This document shows positions 1-7,547 of a stretch of DNA of 41,429 nucleotides, one piece after another. Below the pieces are notes generated by a model. The model worked only from the letters and a program-made list of their open reading frames with translations. It had not been told where the DNA came from and ran no database searches. Origin of the DNA: Pseudomonadota bacterium (GTDB lineage Bacteria > Desulfobacterota > Syntrophorhabdia > Syntrophorhabdales > Syntrophorhabdaceae); NCBI GenBank assembly GCA_026388315.1, contig JAPLKA010000036.1, positions 1 through 41,429 of the forward strand, in the 5' to 3' direction. Position 1 is the first letter of the stretch, and each line of letters starts with the position of its first letter. Position numbers and translations under genes: made by a program.

Positions 1-2
1 CT

Positions 3-74
3 GCTCCTGGCATTTATCTCACTGAAGATGGAGATGAACTGGAGAACAACGAAAATAGGGAAGGTACGTCCTAA
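3..74 (+). other. possible C-terminal tail of a gene cut by the window edge
   Basis: An open frame enters from the left edge and ends at TAA 72-74. It encodes an acidic 23-residue tail (APGIYLTEDGDELENNENRE plus three residues). I recognise no family and only the end is visible, so this may be the 3' end of the upstream gene or simply a chance frame. No start can be judged. Confidence 0.25.
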
Positions 75-111
75 TTTGCCCCTCTATAAAAAATTTACAC
101 AATTATGTTGA

Positions 112-330
112 CAGTACCTAGACTACCGAGTTATTCCATATGTTGTAGATTCTAATCCGCGAAGACATAACACGTATATCCCGGTAGGCGGACAGGAGGT
201 TATAGCCCCTGAACTTTTGAAAGAAATACAACCAAGGTACATTCTGATCACCAATCCCAGCTATCGGAAAGAGATAGAGGATGTTTTACGTTCATTGAGT
301 ATCAAAACAGAAGTAATCGTTATCGTGTAA
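112..330 (+). pseudogene. 3' fragment of a SAM-dependent C-methyltransferase
   Basis: The frame opens just after an in-frame TGA (109-111), has no start codon and ends at TAA 328-330. The product reads YLDYRVIPYVVDSNPRRHNT, then a YIPVGGQEVIAPELL stretch, then LITNPSYRKEIEDVLRSL. This is the conserved C-terminal domain of the C-methyltransferase family (Pfam Methyltransf_14), which adds a C-methyl group to NDP-keto-deoxysugars. The N-terminal zinc-binding and SAM-binding domains, about 330 residues, are missing. It is best read as a decayed remnant. A frameshift or sequencing error is unlikely to explain it, because nothing in the preceding 110 bases looks like the missing part. Confidence 0.7.
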
Positions 331-357
331 TGCTAAAGAGAAGAGGGGATAGTTTAA

Positions 358-1125
358 ATGAAAATGATTGAGGAGTTTGAAAACGAAAGATTGCAACGAA
401 TGAAAGAACAGGGGAAAAATGTTTCTTTAAATAAGGCTGCGCGTCTTTTTAACAAGAAGTCCTTGTTGTCTCACTACTCGTATAACTTTTCCTGGTTGGG
501 GCGTCCCATATTTCAGTATCCACAGGATATCGTCGCAATGCAAGAGATTATTTGGGAAGTGAAACCGGATCTGGTTATTGAGACAGGTGTTGCGCACGGT
601 GGTGGACTTATTTTGTATGCTTCTATTTTGGAGTTAATTGGCAAAGGCCAGGTGCTTGGCATTGATATCGACATCCGGGAACATAATCGCCGTGCAATTG
701 AAACGCACTCGATGTTTAAACGGATATCTATGATCGAAGGTTCATCGGTTTCCGAGGAAGTAGTTGCGGAGGTCAGAAAGGTTGCCAAAGGGAAGGAAAC
801 GGTGCTCATTTGCCTCGATTCCAACCATACCCACGAACATGTTTTAGCTGAGCTTGAAGCTTATGCACCACTCACCAGTAGCGGGAGTTACTGCGTCGTC
901 TTCGATACTGTGGTTGAAGACTTACCCGAAGAAACGTCTTCTGACCGCCCATGGAACAAGGGTAATAATCCTAAGACTGCCGTCCGGGAGTATTTGCGCC
1001 GTTTAAAGGATGAGGGTCGCAAGGCAGCCGATGGAGCACAGCTCCATTTCGAGATCGACAAGATGATCGAAAACAAACTCCTCATCACCGTTGCTCCGGA
1101 TGGGTATCTCAAACGGATAAGTTGA
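358..1125 (+). CDS. CmcI-family (cephalosporin hydroxylase-like) methyltransferase
   Basis: This 255-residue protein resembles the CmcI/RhmT family (Pfam CmcI). Despite the name 'cephalosporin hydroxylase', the family is a class I SAM-dependent fold and is common in O-antigen loci, where members are thought to O-methylate sugars. Visible features are the nucleotide-binding loop ETGVAHGGG (residues 75-83), the acidic strand GIDIDIR (101-107), LDSNHTHEHV (153-162) and VVFDT (180-184), in the order typical of the family. Length is normal. The start has a purine-rich GAGGGGAT about 8 bases upstream. The gene begins 27 bases after the C-methyltransferase fragment and is followed by wzx remains. 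Sugar substrate and methylated position cannot be read from sequence. Confidence 0.85.
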   Translation: MKMIEEFENERLQRMKEQGKNVSLNKAARLFNKKSLLSHYSYNFSWLGRPIFQYPQDIVAMQEIIWEVKPDLVIETGVAHGGGLILYASILELIGKGQVLGIDIDIREHNRRAIETHSMFKRISMIEGSSVSEEVVAEVRKVAKGKETVLICLDSNHTHEHVLAELEAYAPLTSSGSYCVVFDTVVEDLPEETSSDRPWNKGNNPKTAVREYLRRLKDEGRKAADGAQLHFEIDKMIENKLLITVAPDGYLKRIS

Positions 1126-1183
1126 CACACAAATTTTCTGTCCAATCCTTATTTTTTCTTTTTATCCACTCCTCTAAATTGAT

Positions 1184-1340
1184 ATGAGAACTGTCAAGAA
1201 AAACATCATTGCCAACCACCTTGGCCAGGGTTGGAACGCCCTCATGGGACTTCGCGTGTGGCATGATGACAATAAACTTTCTGGCGCTCCTGCTGGCAAC
1301 TCAGGTCGATAAGCTTTTGAGATTGGGTGTATTGGATTGA
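1184..1340 (+). pseudogene. wzx: two-piece remnant of a Wzx-type oligosaccharide flippase
   Basis: From ATG 1184 the frame encodes MRTVKKNIIANHLGQGWNAL then MGL, the usual N-terminus of O-antigen flippases of the polysaccharide biosynthesis (Polysacc_synt/MatE) family. The similarity stops near 1252. In another frame from 1263 to TGA 1340 comes TINFLALLLATQVDKLL, matching an internal flippase segment that normally lies some 250-300 residues further on. The gene has therefore lost its interior and its end, and the surviving pieces are joined out of frame. The assignment rests on remembered family motifs. The ending TGA overlaps a TTG that could start the next ORF. Confidence 0.6.
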
Positions 1341-1351
1341 AGAACAAAGAA

Positions 1352-2254
1352 ATGATTGAGGTGAACAGAACGTTGGAGATGCACATTCCCAAAGTCAGCG
1401 TTGGCATGCCGGTTTACAACGGCGAAGATACCCTACGATGTGCGCTGAATTCATTGCTTGGCCAATCGTTCGCTGATTTCGAGTTGATCATTTCCGATAA
1501 CGCATCAACAGATGGCACAGAGTCGATTTGTCGGGAATATGCGGAGCAAGATCGCAGAATTCGTTACGTCCGCCAGTCGAAAAATGTGGGTGCGGTCACA
1601 AACTTCAAGCTTGTCCTTGACGAAGCACGGGGTGATTATTTTATGTGGGCTGCACATGACGACATAAGATCCGCTGATTATCTCGAAGTGAATGTCTCGT
1701 TTCTGGATCATAACCCGGATTTTGTCGCCTCAACATCGCCAACGAGGTTTGATAACGGTAAATTCAATGAAGTTTCGATGGGTGATGCAAGTCTTGAAGC
1801 AAACAGGATAAACCGTCTTATTAAATTTTTTGATACCTGGCACGCAAATGGTAGATTTTATTCTCTGATCAGACGGGATGTTCTTGAGGGATGTGGATTT
1901 GTATCCGATCATTTCCTGGCGGCTGATTGGGCTATTGTTTTGTTTCTTGCAAATCACGGAAAAATGCACAGAGACAAAGAAGGATACGTTGTGCTTGGCT
2001 CGCAAGGTCTAAGCAACAGCATGGATATATTTCGCGTATTTCGGAAAAACGCTATTGATTATTTCTTGCCGTTCCATAATCTCTTCAAGGTTACATTAAC
2101 AATGTTCGGCGATATCCCTCTTCCTGCGAGGATTCATATAACGTGGATACTTGTCAAGCTGAATTATAATGCCCATATTATTCAGACAATATTTTATTTA
2201 AGGAATAAAAAATGGTTAGTCAGAATAGTCCGATTATTTAGACGGAAAAAATAA
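1352..2254 (+). CDS. family 2 glycosyltransferase
   Basis: A GT-A fold inverting glycosyltransferase of about 300 residues, expected to add one sugar to the lipid-linked repeat unit on the inner membrane. Numbering from the ATG at 1352, the N-terminal domain shows VSVGMPVYNGE (15-25), IISDNASTDGT (46-56) and WAAHDD (99-104), the last standing in for the metal/nucleotide-binding DXD. The C-terminus is very basic (RIVRLFRRKK), consistent with membrane association. A TTG at 1337 is in frame but overlaps the stop of the wzx remnant and has no ribosome site; ATG 1352 is preferred, and ATG 1379 is also possible. Donor and acceptor are unknown. Confidence 0.85.
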   Translation: MIEVNRTLEMHIPKVSVGMPVYNGEDTLRCALNSLLGQSFADFELIISDNASTDGTESICREYAEQDRRIRYVRQSKNVGAVTNFKLVLDEARGDYFMWAAHDDIRSADYLEVNVSFLDHNPDFVASTSPTRFDNGKFNEVSMGDASLEANRINRLIKFFDTWHANGRFYSLIRRDVLEGCGFVSDHFLAADWAIVLFLANHGKMHRDKEGYVVLGSQGLSNSMDIFRVFRKNAIDYFLPFHNLFKVTLTMFGDIPLPARIHITWILVKLNYNAHIIQTIFYLRNKKWLVRIVRLFRRKK

Positions 2255-2264
2255 TTTATACATA

Positions 2265-2290
2265 ACCTACTTCGGGGCTCCGAAGTAGGT
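2265..2290. terminator. perfect 11-bp hairpin after the GT2 gene
   Basis: Bases 2265-2275 (ACCTACTTCGG) are exactly complementary to 2280-2290 with a 4-base loop (GGCT), 10 bases after the GT2 stop codon. The 3' side is followed by AGTTTAAAC rather than a clean T-run, so it would be a weak intrinsic terminator or a transcript-end hairpin. It lies at the boundary between the first block and the heptose operon. Confidence 0.4.
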
Positions 2291-2327
2291 AGTTTAAACG
2301 CCTGCTCACCGATAAAGTTTTTGCCAC

Positions 2328-2900
2328 ATGAAAGTCATAAAAGACAGAATTCAAACAACAATCCAGAATATGCAAAAAACTGATATCTGGTGACGACACA
2401 ATCAATCGGATAAATGAATCCGCCCGGATTATAATTAATGCTTTAAAATCCGGCAATAAACTCATGATTTGCAGAAACGGTGGAAGTGCTGCCGACGCCT
2501 AGCACATAGCAGGAGAATTTGTTTGTAGGTTTTACAAAAAACAGAGATCCATTGCCAGCTATTGCCATACACAACAGACACGTCCGTTGTGACCTCAATC
2601 TCTAATGACTATTCCTACGACCATATATTCAGCCGTCAGGTTAAGGCGCTTGGAAAAAGCGGTGATGTTCTTCTGGGCATCAGTACAAGCGACAGTTCCA
2701 GGAATGTGTTGGAAGCCGCCTTCAAGACAGCAAGAGAACTTGGAATAAATACGGTGTTCTTAAGCGGAGAGACAGAAAAAGAGATGGCGAAAATAAGCGA
2801 CATTGCAATCAAAGCTCCGTCCTTGGACACACCACGCATCCAGGAGATACACCTGCTTGTTGAGCATATAATTTGCGAAATAGTTGAAAACCAGTTTTGA
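2328..2900 (+). pseudogene. gmhA: decayed phosphoheptose isomerase GmhA
   Basis: GmhA (SIS domain) converts sedoheptulose 7-phosphate to D-glycero-D-manno-heptose 7-phosphate. The family sequence can be followed across the region, but only through several frames. ATG 2328 opens MKVIKDRIQTTIQ and stops at TGA 2391. A second frame carries TINRINESARIIINALKSG and KLMICRNGGSAADA followed by TAG (2500-2502), where the family has CAG in DAQHIAGEF. Another shift follows near 2570. The third frame (open from TTG 2562) holds TTDTSVVTSISNDYSYDHIF to the end. Two conserved glycines are also changed: CRNGGS for CGNGGS, and STSDSS for STSGSS. Several independent lesions make loss of function near certain. 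It is the first gene of the heptose operon. Confidence 0.85.
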
Positions 2901-2915
2901 TAAACCACTGGTTTT
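2887..2915. other. 8-bp hairpin over the gmhA stop
   Basis: AAAACCAG (2887-2894) and CTGGTTTT (2908-2915) form an inverted repeat with a 13-base loop that contains the gmhA stop codon. It sits immediately before the left inverted repeat of the IVS-like element. It may be a transcript hairpin or just part of the insertion boundary. Confidence 0.3.
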
Positions 2916-2920
2916 AGTTT

Positions 2921-3330
2921 TGAGTCATGAATTCTTGGTTTTGAGTTGATGGAAGACAAAAGCATAATAAAGAAAAGAACCTATGAATTTGCTTTGAAAA
3001 TTATTGATCTTTATAAAATACTCATATCAAAAAACGAATATGTGCTCTCAAAACAGCCATTAAAGGCTGGAACAAGCATTGGAGCAAACGTAGAAGAGGC
3101 ACTTGCAGGACAAAGCAGGGCAGATTTTCTTTCAAAAATGTCCATAGCCTCAAAGGAAACGCGAGAAACCAATCATTGGTTACGGCTAATCAGAGATAGC
3201 AAATTTCTTGAAGAACATCATACAAAACCCCTTATTGCCGAGTCATCCGAAATAATAAGAATGCTTACATCTATTGTAAAAACTACTGTTTCAAGTAACT
3301 CAAAACTCAAAACTAAGAATTCATGACTTA
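2921..3330 (+). mobile_element. IVS-like element: four-helix-bundle ORF between 27-bp inverted repeats
   Basis: Bases 2921-2947 and 3304-3330 are inverted repeats, 25 of 27 identical. Both mismatches are left-arm G opposite right-arm T, which would pair as G-U in RNA, so the transcript could fold into an unbroken 27-bp stem. The AACTCAAA motif of the right arm is repeated once more just before it (3297-3310). Between the arms lies one ORF of the 23S rRNA intervening-sequence protein family. This is the architecture of intervening sequences found in bacterial 23S rRNA genes, but here it sits between gmhA and gmhB. I see no clear target-site duplication. Confidence 0.65.
2949..3326 (+). CDS. 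four-helix bundle protein (23S rRNA intervening-sequence protein family)
   Basis: This protein of about 125 residues matches the S23/IVP family (four helix bundle protein, TIGR02436-type). It shows the early segment KRTYEFALKIIDLYKIL, the conserved LKAGTSIGANVEEALAGQSR and the SKMSIASKETRETNHWLRLI helix. Family members form small helical bundles and are encoded inside intervening sequences; their biochemical role is not established. The ATG at 2949 starts right after the left inverted repeat (a TTG at 2946 is also in frame), and the last codons (KTKNS, stop) lie inside the right inverted repeat, so ORF and repeats form one unit. It has no evident link to sugar metabolism. Confidence 0.85.
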   Translation: MEDKSIIKKRTYEFALKIIDLYKILISKNEYVLSKQPLKAGTSIGANVEEALAGQSRADFLSKMSIASKETRETNHWLRLIRDSKFLEEHHTKPLIAESSEIIRMLTSIVKTTVSSNSKLKTKNS

Positions 3331-3338
3331 TTAAATCT

Positions 3339-3899
3339 GTGGCTAAAATTAAAGCTGTTTTCATTGATCGTGATGGCACAATAAATGTTGATAAAAGCTA
3401 TGTTTACAAAATTGAAGATTTTGAACTGCTCCCAGGTTCACTTGAAGCCCTTAAATTACTTACCCGCCACAAAATAAAAATCTATATAGTTACAAATCAA
3501 GCAGGTATCGCAAAAGGGTTATACACAGAAAAGCAGTACCATGTTTTAACAGAATACATGTTGAATTTCTTCAAAAAGGGAGGCATTAAAATTGAAAAGG
3601 TATTGTATTGCCCTCACCATCCTGAAGGCATTGTTCCTGAATATACGAGAAACTGTAATTGTAGAAAGCCTAACACAAAACTTTTTGAAGATGTTATTCA
3701 GCAAAATGAATACCACAAAAGCGAGCTAATTTTGATTGGAGATAAAAATTCTGATATCGAAGCAGGAAATAGATTGGACATTATCACATATTTAGTCCAA
3801 ACTGGGTATGGCAGAGAGCATCAGACCGACATGAAAGCTACTTATATCGAAAAAGATTTATTGAGTGTGGTAAAGCATATCATATCAGCAACTTCATAA
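3339..3899 (+). CDS. gmhB: D-glycero-D-manno-heptose 1,7-bisphosphate phosphatase
   Basis: A 186-residue HAD-superfamily phosphatase that removes the C7 phosphate from heptose 1,7-bisphosphate in the cytoplasm. Visible are the nucleophile motif DRDGT (10-14), TNQAG (52-56), the zinc loop with C91, H93, C106 and C108 (CPHHPEG...CNCRKPN), and GDKNSD (134-139). This zinc loop is diagnostic of GmhB. The GTG start lies 8 bases beyond the right arm of the IVS-like element with no obvious Shine-Dalgarno, so the insertion may have displaced the original ribosome site. hddC follows after 6 bases. Confidence 0.92.
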   Translation: MAKIKAVFIDRDGTINVDKSYVYKIEDFELLPGSLEALKLLTRHKIKIYIVTNQAGIAKGLYTEKQYHVLTEYMLNFFKKGGIKIEKVLYCPHHPEGIVPEYTRNCNCRKPNTKLFEDVIQQNEYHKSELILIGDKNSDIEAGNRLDIITYLVQTGYGREHQTDMKATYIEKDLLSVVKHIISATS

Positions 3900-3905
3900 T
3901 TATCT

Positions 3906-4616
3906 ATGCAAATAGATACAATCATTCTCGCAGGTGGAAAAGGTACAAGACTAAGCGGCATCCTCCCGGATATTCCGAAACCAATGGCTCCGATTAATGG
4001 AATACCCTTTTTGGATATATTATTATCGCAGCTTAACCCTTACCCTTACATAACAAAAGTGATGCTTGCGGTTGGATACAAATCAGACGTAATAATAAAC
4101 AGATATAAAAATTCTGCTGCTTATAATTTTAAAATCCTGTTTTCTGAGGAAAAGGTGTTGTTAGGAACAGGTGGCGCAATAAAAAAGGCGCTATCTTTTG
4201 CAAACACGGACGATGTGCTTGTTTTAAATGGTGATTCATACATAGAAGTTGACATTAACAAATTAATAATTTTTCACAAAGCCAATAAGGCTTCAATAAC
4301 CATTGTTTTAAAAGAGATTAGCGATGCCAACAGATATGGTAGCGTAAAAATAGATGATCAGCTCAGAATACTTTTATTTGAAGAAAAGAACAGTTCAAAT
4401 CATACCGGCCTAATAAATGCTGGAGCTTACCTGATAAAAAAGAATCTTTTTGACAGCATCGACAAAGATCGGGAAATATCTTTTGAACGCGAGATATTAC
4501 CTGATTTAATAAAAGGTAATGCATACGGTTATATAACCAGCGGGATATTTATTGATATTGGCATTCCTGATGACTACAAAAGGGCGCAAGCAGAATTAGC
4601 GAATCACATCGTTTGA
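3906..4616 (+). CDS. hddC: D-glycero-alpha-D-manno-heptose 1-phosphate guanylyltransferase
   Basis: A nucleotidyltransferase of 236 residues that joins GTP and heptose 1-phosphate to give GDP-heptose. The N-terminal GGKGTRL signature (10-16), PKPMAPI (24-30), GTGGA (87-91) and LNGDS (107-111, metal-binding Asp) are all present. On its own the sequence would only say NTP-transferase. The position between gmhB and hddA, with both spacings short, makes HddC the best assignment. No left-handed beta-helix tail is present, in keeping with short HddC/RmlA-like enzymes. Confidence 0.88.
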   Translation: MQIDTIILAGGKGTRLSGILPDIPKPMAPINGIPFLDILLSQLNPYPYITKVMLAVGYKSDVIINRYKNSAAYNFKILFSEEKVLLGTGGAIKKALSFANTDDVLVLNGDSYIEVDINKLIIFHKANKASITIVLKEISDANRYGSVKIDDQLRILLFEEKNSSNHTGLINAGAYLIKKNLFDSIDKDREISFEREILPDLIKGNAYGYITSGIFIDIGIPDDYKRAQAELANHIV

Positions 4617-4640
4617 TAGAGTATTTGATAGAGTAAAATA

Positions 4641-5651
4641 ATGATCATTTCACGTACACCTCACAGAATATCTTTTTTTGGCGGCGGCACAGATTACCCG
4701 TCATGGTATCTTGAGTATGGTGGCAAAGTCTTAGGCGTTGCAATTGATAAATATTCTTATATAACCTGCAGGAAACTCCCCCCGTTTTTTACCCACAAAC
4801 ACAGGATTCTATATTCTAAAATTGAATCGGTTCAGACATTAGACGAGATTCAGCACCCTTCTGTAAGGGAAACTCTTAAATATATGAAAGTTGTTAATGG
4901 TTTGGAAATCCATCATGATGGTGATATTCCAGCTCGTTCTGGTATGGGTTCGAGCTCGGCCTTTACAGTCGGACTGTTAAAAACACTATACGCCCTTGAA
5001 GGTAAGCTTATTACAAAAGAAAATCTTTACAAAGAGGCAATACGTATCGAACAGGACTTGATACACGAAAACGTCGGCTCTCAAGACCAGGTATGGGCGG
5101 CATGTGGTGGTTTGAACACTATCGAATTTCTTCAAAATGGAGAAATTATTGTTGGGCCTATTATCATGAAAGAACCCAGTCTTCAGAGTTTTGAAAATAA
5201 ATTTATGCTTTTTTTTACAGGATTATCAAGATATGCTTCTGATATAGCGAAAGAGGAAATTGAGAACATACCGAAGAAAAAAGATGAATTATTAGAAATG
5301 AGACAATTAGTTGGCGACGCCCAAAAAATCTTAGCCTCTGGTAACGATAATTTTACTGATTTCGGAAAACTTTTGAATGAAACCTGGAAATTGAAAAGAA
5401 AATTATCTGACAAAATTAGTAATGAGGAGATAGATGATATGTATAAAACAGCTTTAGCTAATGGGGCGGTTGGAGGAAAACTCTTAGGAGCCGGCGGTGG
5501 GGGTTTTATGTTGTTTTATGTAGAGCCTGAAAACCAACCAAGGGTAAAAAAGTCATTAAAAAATTACCTGCATGTTCCCTTTAAGTTTGATTTTACAGGT
5601 TCGGAAATCATAGTTTATAAACCCGATTACCAGAATGACAAGAGGAGATAG
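4641..5651 (+). CDS. hddA: D-glycero-alpha-D-manno-heptose 7-phosphate kinase
   Basis: A GHMP-family kinase of 336 residues that phosphorylates heptose 7-phosphate at C1 with alpha configuration, committing the pathway to GDP- rather than ADP-heptose. Motif 1 RTPHRISFFGGGTDYP (5-20), the ATP-binding GMGSSSA (101-107) and motif 3 LGAGGGG (282-288) are intact and ordered as in HddA and related sugar kinases. The start ATG lies 24 bases after hddC and the gene ends 8 bases before the next SDR, with AGGAGATAGGAGG forming the next ribosome site. All four hdd/gmh steps are encoded here, but gmhA is broken. Confidence 0.92.
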   Translation: MIISRTPHRISFFGGGTDYPSWYLEYGGKVLGVAIDKYSYITCRKLPPFFTHKHRILYSKIESVQTLDEIQHPSVRETLKYMKVVNGLEIHHDGDIPARSGMGSSSAFTVGLLKTLYALEGKLITKENLYKEAIRIEQDLIHENVGSQDQVWAACGGLNTIEFLQNGEIIVGPIIMKEPSLQSFENKFMLFFTGLSRYASDIAKEEIENIPKKKDELLEMRQLVGDAQKILASGNDNFTDFGKLLNETWKLKRKLSDKISNEEIDDMYKTALANGAVGGKLLGAGGGGFMLFYVEPENQPRVKKSLKNYLHVPFKFDFTGSEIIVYKPDYQNDKRR

Positions 5652-5659
5652 GAGGATCC

Positions 5660-6595
5660 ATGTATAATATTTTAGTTACAGGCGGCGGCGGCTATATTGG
5701 TTCTATGCTTGCCCCTGAGTTATTAAAATTGGGCAACAAAGTCACGGTATTGGATAATTTTATGTACCAACAGAATTCTTTACTTGATTGTTGTGTGAAT
5801 GACAGTTTTGATGTGGTAAGAGGCGATGCAAGGGATGAAAACGTTTTAAAACCCCTTTTGCAAAAGGCTGATTATATAATTCCTTTAGCTGCATTGGTAG
5901 GCGCGCCGCTGTGCAATAAAGATAAAGTCGGGGCAGCAACTATCAACAGGGATGCAATAGCATCAATAACTAAGCTCATATCAAAAGAACAGCGAATTGT
6001 AATGCCTACGACAAATAGCGGGTATGGTGTTGGCCAAAAAGGCGTTTATTGCACAGAAAAAACTTCACTAAACCCTATTACTTTATACGGTGTAGTCAAA
6101 ATGGAAGCAGAAAAGATTATTCTTGATAGGGGAAATTCCATAAGCTTCAGGCTGGCGACTGTTTTCGGAACGTCTCCCCGGATGAGAATCGACCTTTTAG
6201 TAAATGATTTTACTTACAGGGCAGTTACAGACAGATTTGTGGTTGTCTTTGAAGGACACTTTAAGAGAAACTATATTCACATAAGGGATGTCGTAAGGGC
6301 ATTCATCCATGCAATAGACAACTTTGATAAAATGAAAAACGAAGCGTATAACGTTGGTCTATCCGATGCAAACCTTTCCAAATTAGAGCTCTGCGCAAAG
6401 ATTCAGGAACAGATCCCTGATTTTGTTTATCTTGAAGCCCCGGTTGGTGAAGACCCCGATAAACGTGATTACATAGTCTCAAACGAAAAGATAGAAAAAA
6501 CCGGCTTCAAACCAATTCATTCCCTTGAAATGGGTATCAAAGAGTTAATAAAGGGGTATAAAATAATCACGAACAGTAAATATGGTAATGTTTAA
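5660..6595 (+). CDS. NAD-dependent epimerase/dehydratase (extended SDR)
   Basis: This 311-residue extended short-chain dehydrogenase has the cofactor loop VTGGGGYIGS (6-15), TTNSGYG (117-123) and the catalytic pair Y143/K147 in LYGVVK. A strong Shine-Dalgarno (GGAGG) precedes the ATG. It lies directly after hddA and overlaps the Fcl-like gene, so a role in converting GDP-heptose (epimerisation, dehydration or reduction at C4/C6) is reasonable. The exact reaction cannot be set from sequence. Campylobacter and Yersinia modify GDP-heptose with similar SDR pairs, but those dehydratases are closer to GMD than this protein. Confidence 0.85.
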   Translation: MYNILVTGGGGYIGSMLAPELLKLGNKVTVLDNFMYQQNSLLDCCVNDSFDVVRGDARDENVLKPLLQKADYIIPLAALVGAPLCNKDKVGAATINRDAIASITKLISKEQRIVMPTTNSGYGVGQKGVYCTEKTSLNPITLYGVVKMEAEKIILDRGNSISFRLATVFGTSPRMRIDLLVNDFTYRAVTDRFVVVFEGHFKRNYIHIRDVVRAFIHAIDNFDKMKNEAYNVGLSDANLSKLELCAKIQEQIPDFVYLEAPVGEDPDKRDYIVSNEKIEKTGFKPIHSLEMGIKELIKGYKIITNSKYGNV

Positions 6596-7541
6596 AGACT
6601 CAAAGATTTACGTTGCCGGGCATACTGGACTTCTTGGCTCAGCGCTTTTAAAAAAACTGGAATCAGAAAGCTACCATAACGTAGTCACAAGAAGCCATGC
6701 TGAACTTGACTTGACAGACCAAAAACTGGTTGATGAGCTTTTTGAGAAAGAACGCCCCGAATATGTGTTTTTATGCGCAGGATTAACAGGCGGTATTATT
6801 GCTAACCAGACATATCCTGTAGATTTTTTGCATACCAACATTGCCATTCAGGACAATGTCTTTCAGGTAGCACAAAGGTATGAAGTAAAACATCTTGTTT
6901 TCTATGGTTCTTCATGTATATATCCAAAAAGTTGTCCACAACCAATCAAAGAGGAGTATTTGTTTACCGGCAAAATTGAAGAAACAAGCGAGGCTTATGC
7001 AATTGCAAAAACTGCTGGAATAATTGCATGCAGATCATACAATGCTCAGTTTAAAACAAACAGATTTATCGCATTGCTTCCGAATTCCATGTATGGCCCA
7101 AATGATAATTTTGACCTGGAAAACTCCCACGTACTATCTGCTCTAATCAGAAGGTTTCACGAAGCAAAGACTAACGGGCAGAAAAAGATTGTCCTCTGGG
7201 GAAGCGGCAGTCCCCGCAGAGAATTTATCTTCAGCGAGGATGTTGCTGATGCGTCTATTTTTGCAGTTCTTAATTTAGATAAGCTGGATAGCGCCCAACA
7301 TTATAATGTGGGTACAGGTATAGATTATTCGATTAAGGAGCTCGCTGAACAGATTGCTATCGTAGCAGGTTTTGAAGGCAAAATAGAATGGGATGCTACC
7401 AAGCCTGACGGGACGCCGCAAAAGCTTTTGGATAGTTCAAAGTTTTTGAAATTAGGGTGGAAATCATCAACTTCATTGAAAGAAGGATTAAAGACAACAT
7501 ATCAATGGCTTATAAATAATTTCAAAAAGCATTGCGAATGA
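6582..7541 (+). CDS. GDP-L-fucose synthase-like epimerase/reductase
   Basis: A 319-residue SDR of the Fcl/WcaG type, which epimerises C3/C5 and reduces C4 of GDP-4-keto-6-deoxy sugars. It has GHTGLLGS (13-20), FYGSSCIYP (107-115) with the family's conserved Cys, and Y139/K143 in YAIAK. The start overlaps the upstream stop by 14 bases, suggesting translational coupling; ATG 6588 is an equally good start. In this operon the natural substrate may be a GDP-6-deoxy-4-keto-heptose rather than the mannose form. A GMD-like 4,6-dehydratase is encoded 8 kb downstream. Confidence 0.85.
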   Translation: MVMFKDSKIYVAGHTGLLGSALLKKLESESYHNVVTRSHAELDLTDQKLVDELFEKERPEYVFLCAGLTGGIIANQTYPVDFLHTNIAIQDNVFQVAQRYEVKHLVFYGSSCIYPKSCPQPIKEEYLFTGKIEETSEAYAIAKTAGIIACRSYNAQFKTNRFIALLPNSMYGPNDNFDLENSHVLSALIRRFHEAKTNGQKKIVLWGSGSPRREFIFSEDVADASIFAVLNLDKLDSAQHYNVGTGIDYSIKELAEQIAIVAGFEGKIEWDATKPDGTPQKLLDSSKFLKLGWKSSTSLKEGLKTTYQWLINNFKKHCE

Positions 7542-7547
7542 CATTAT

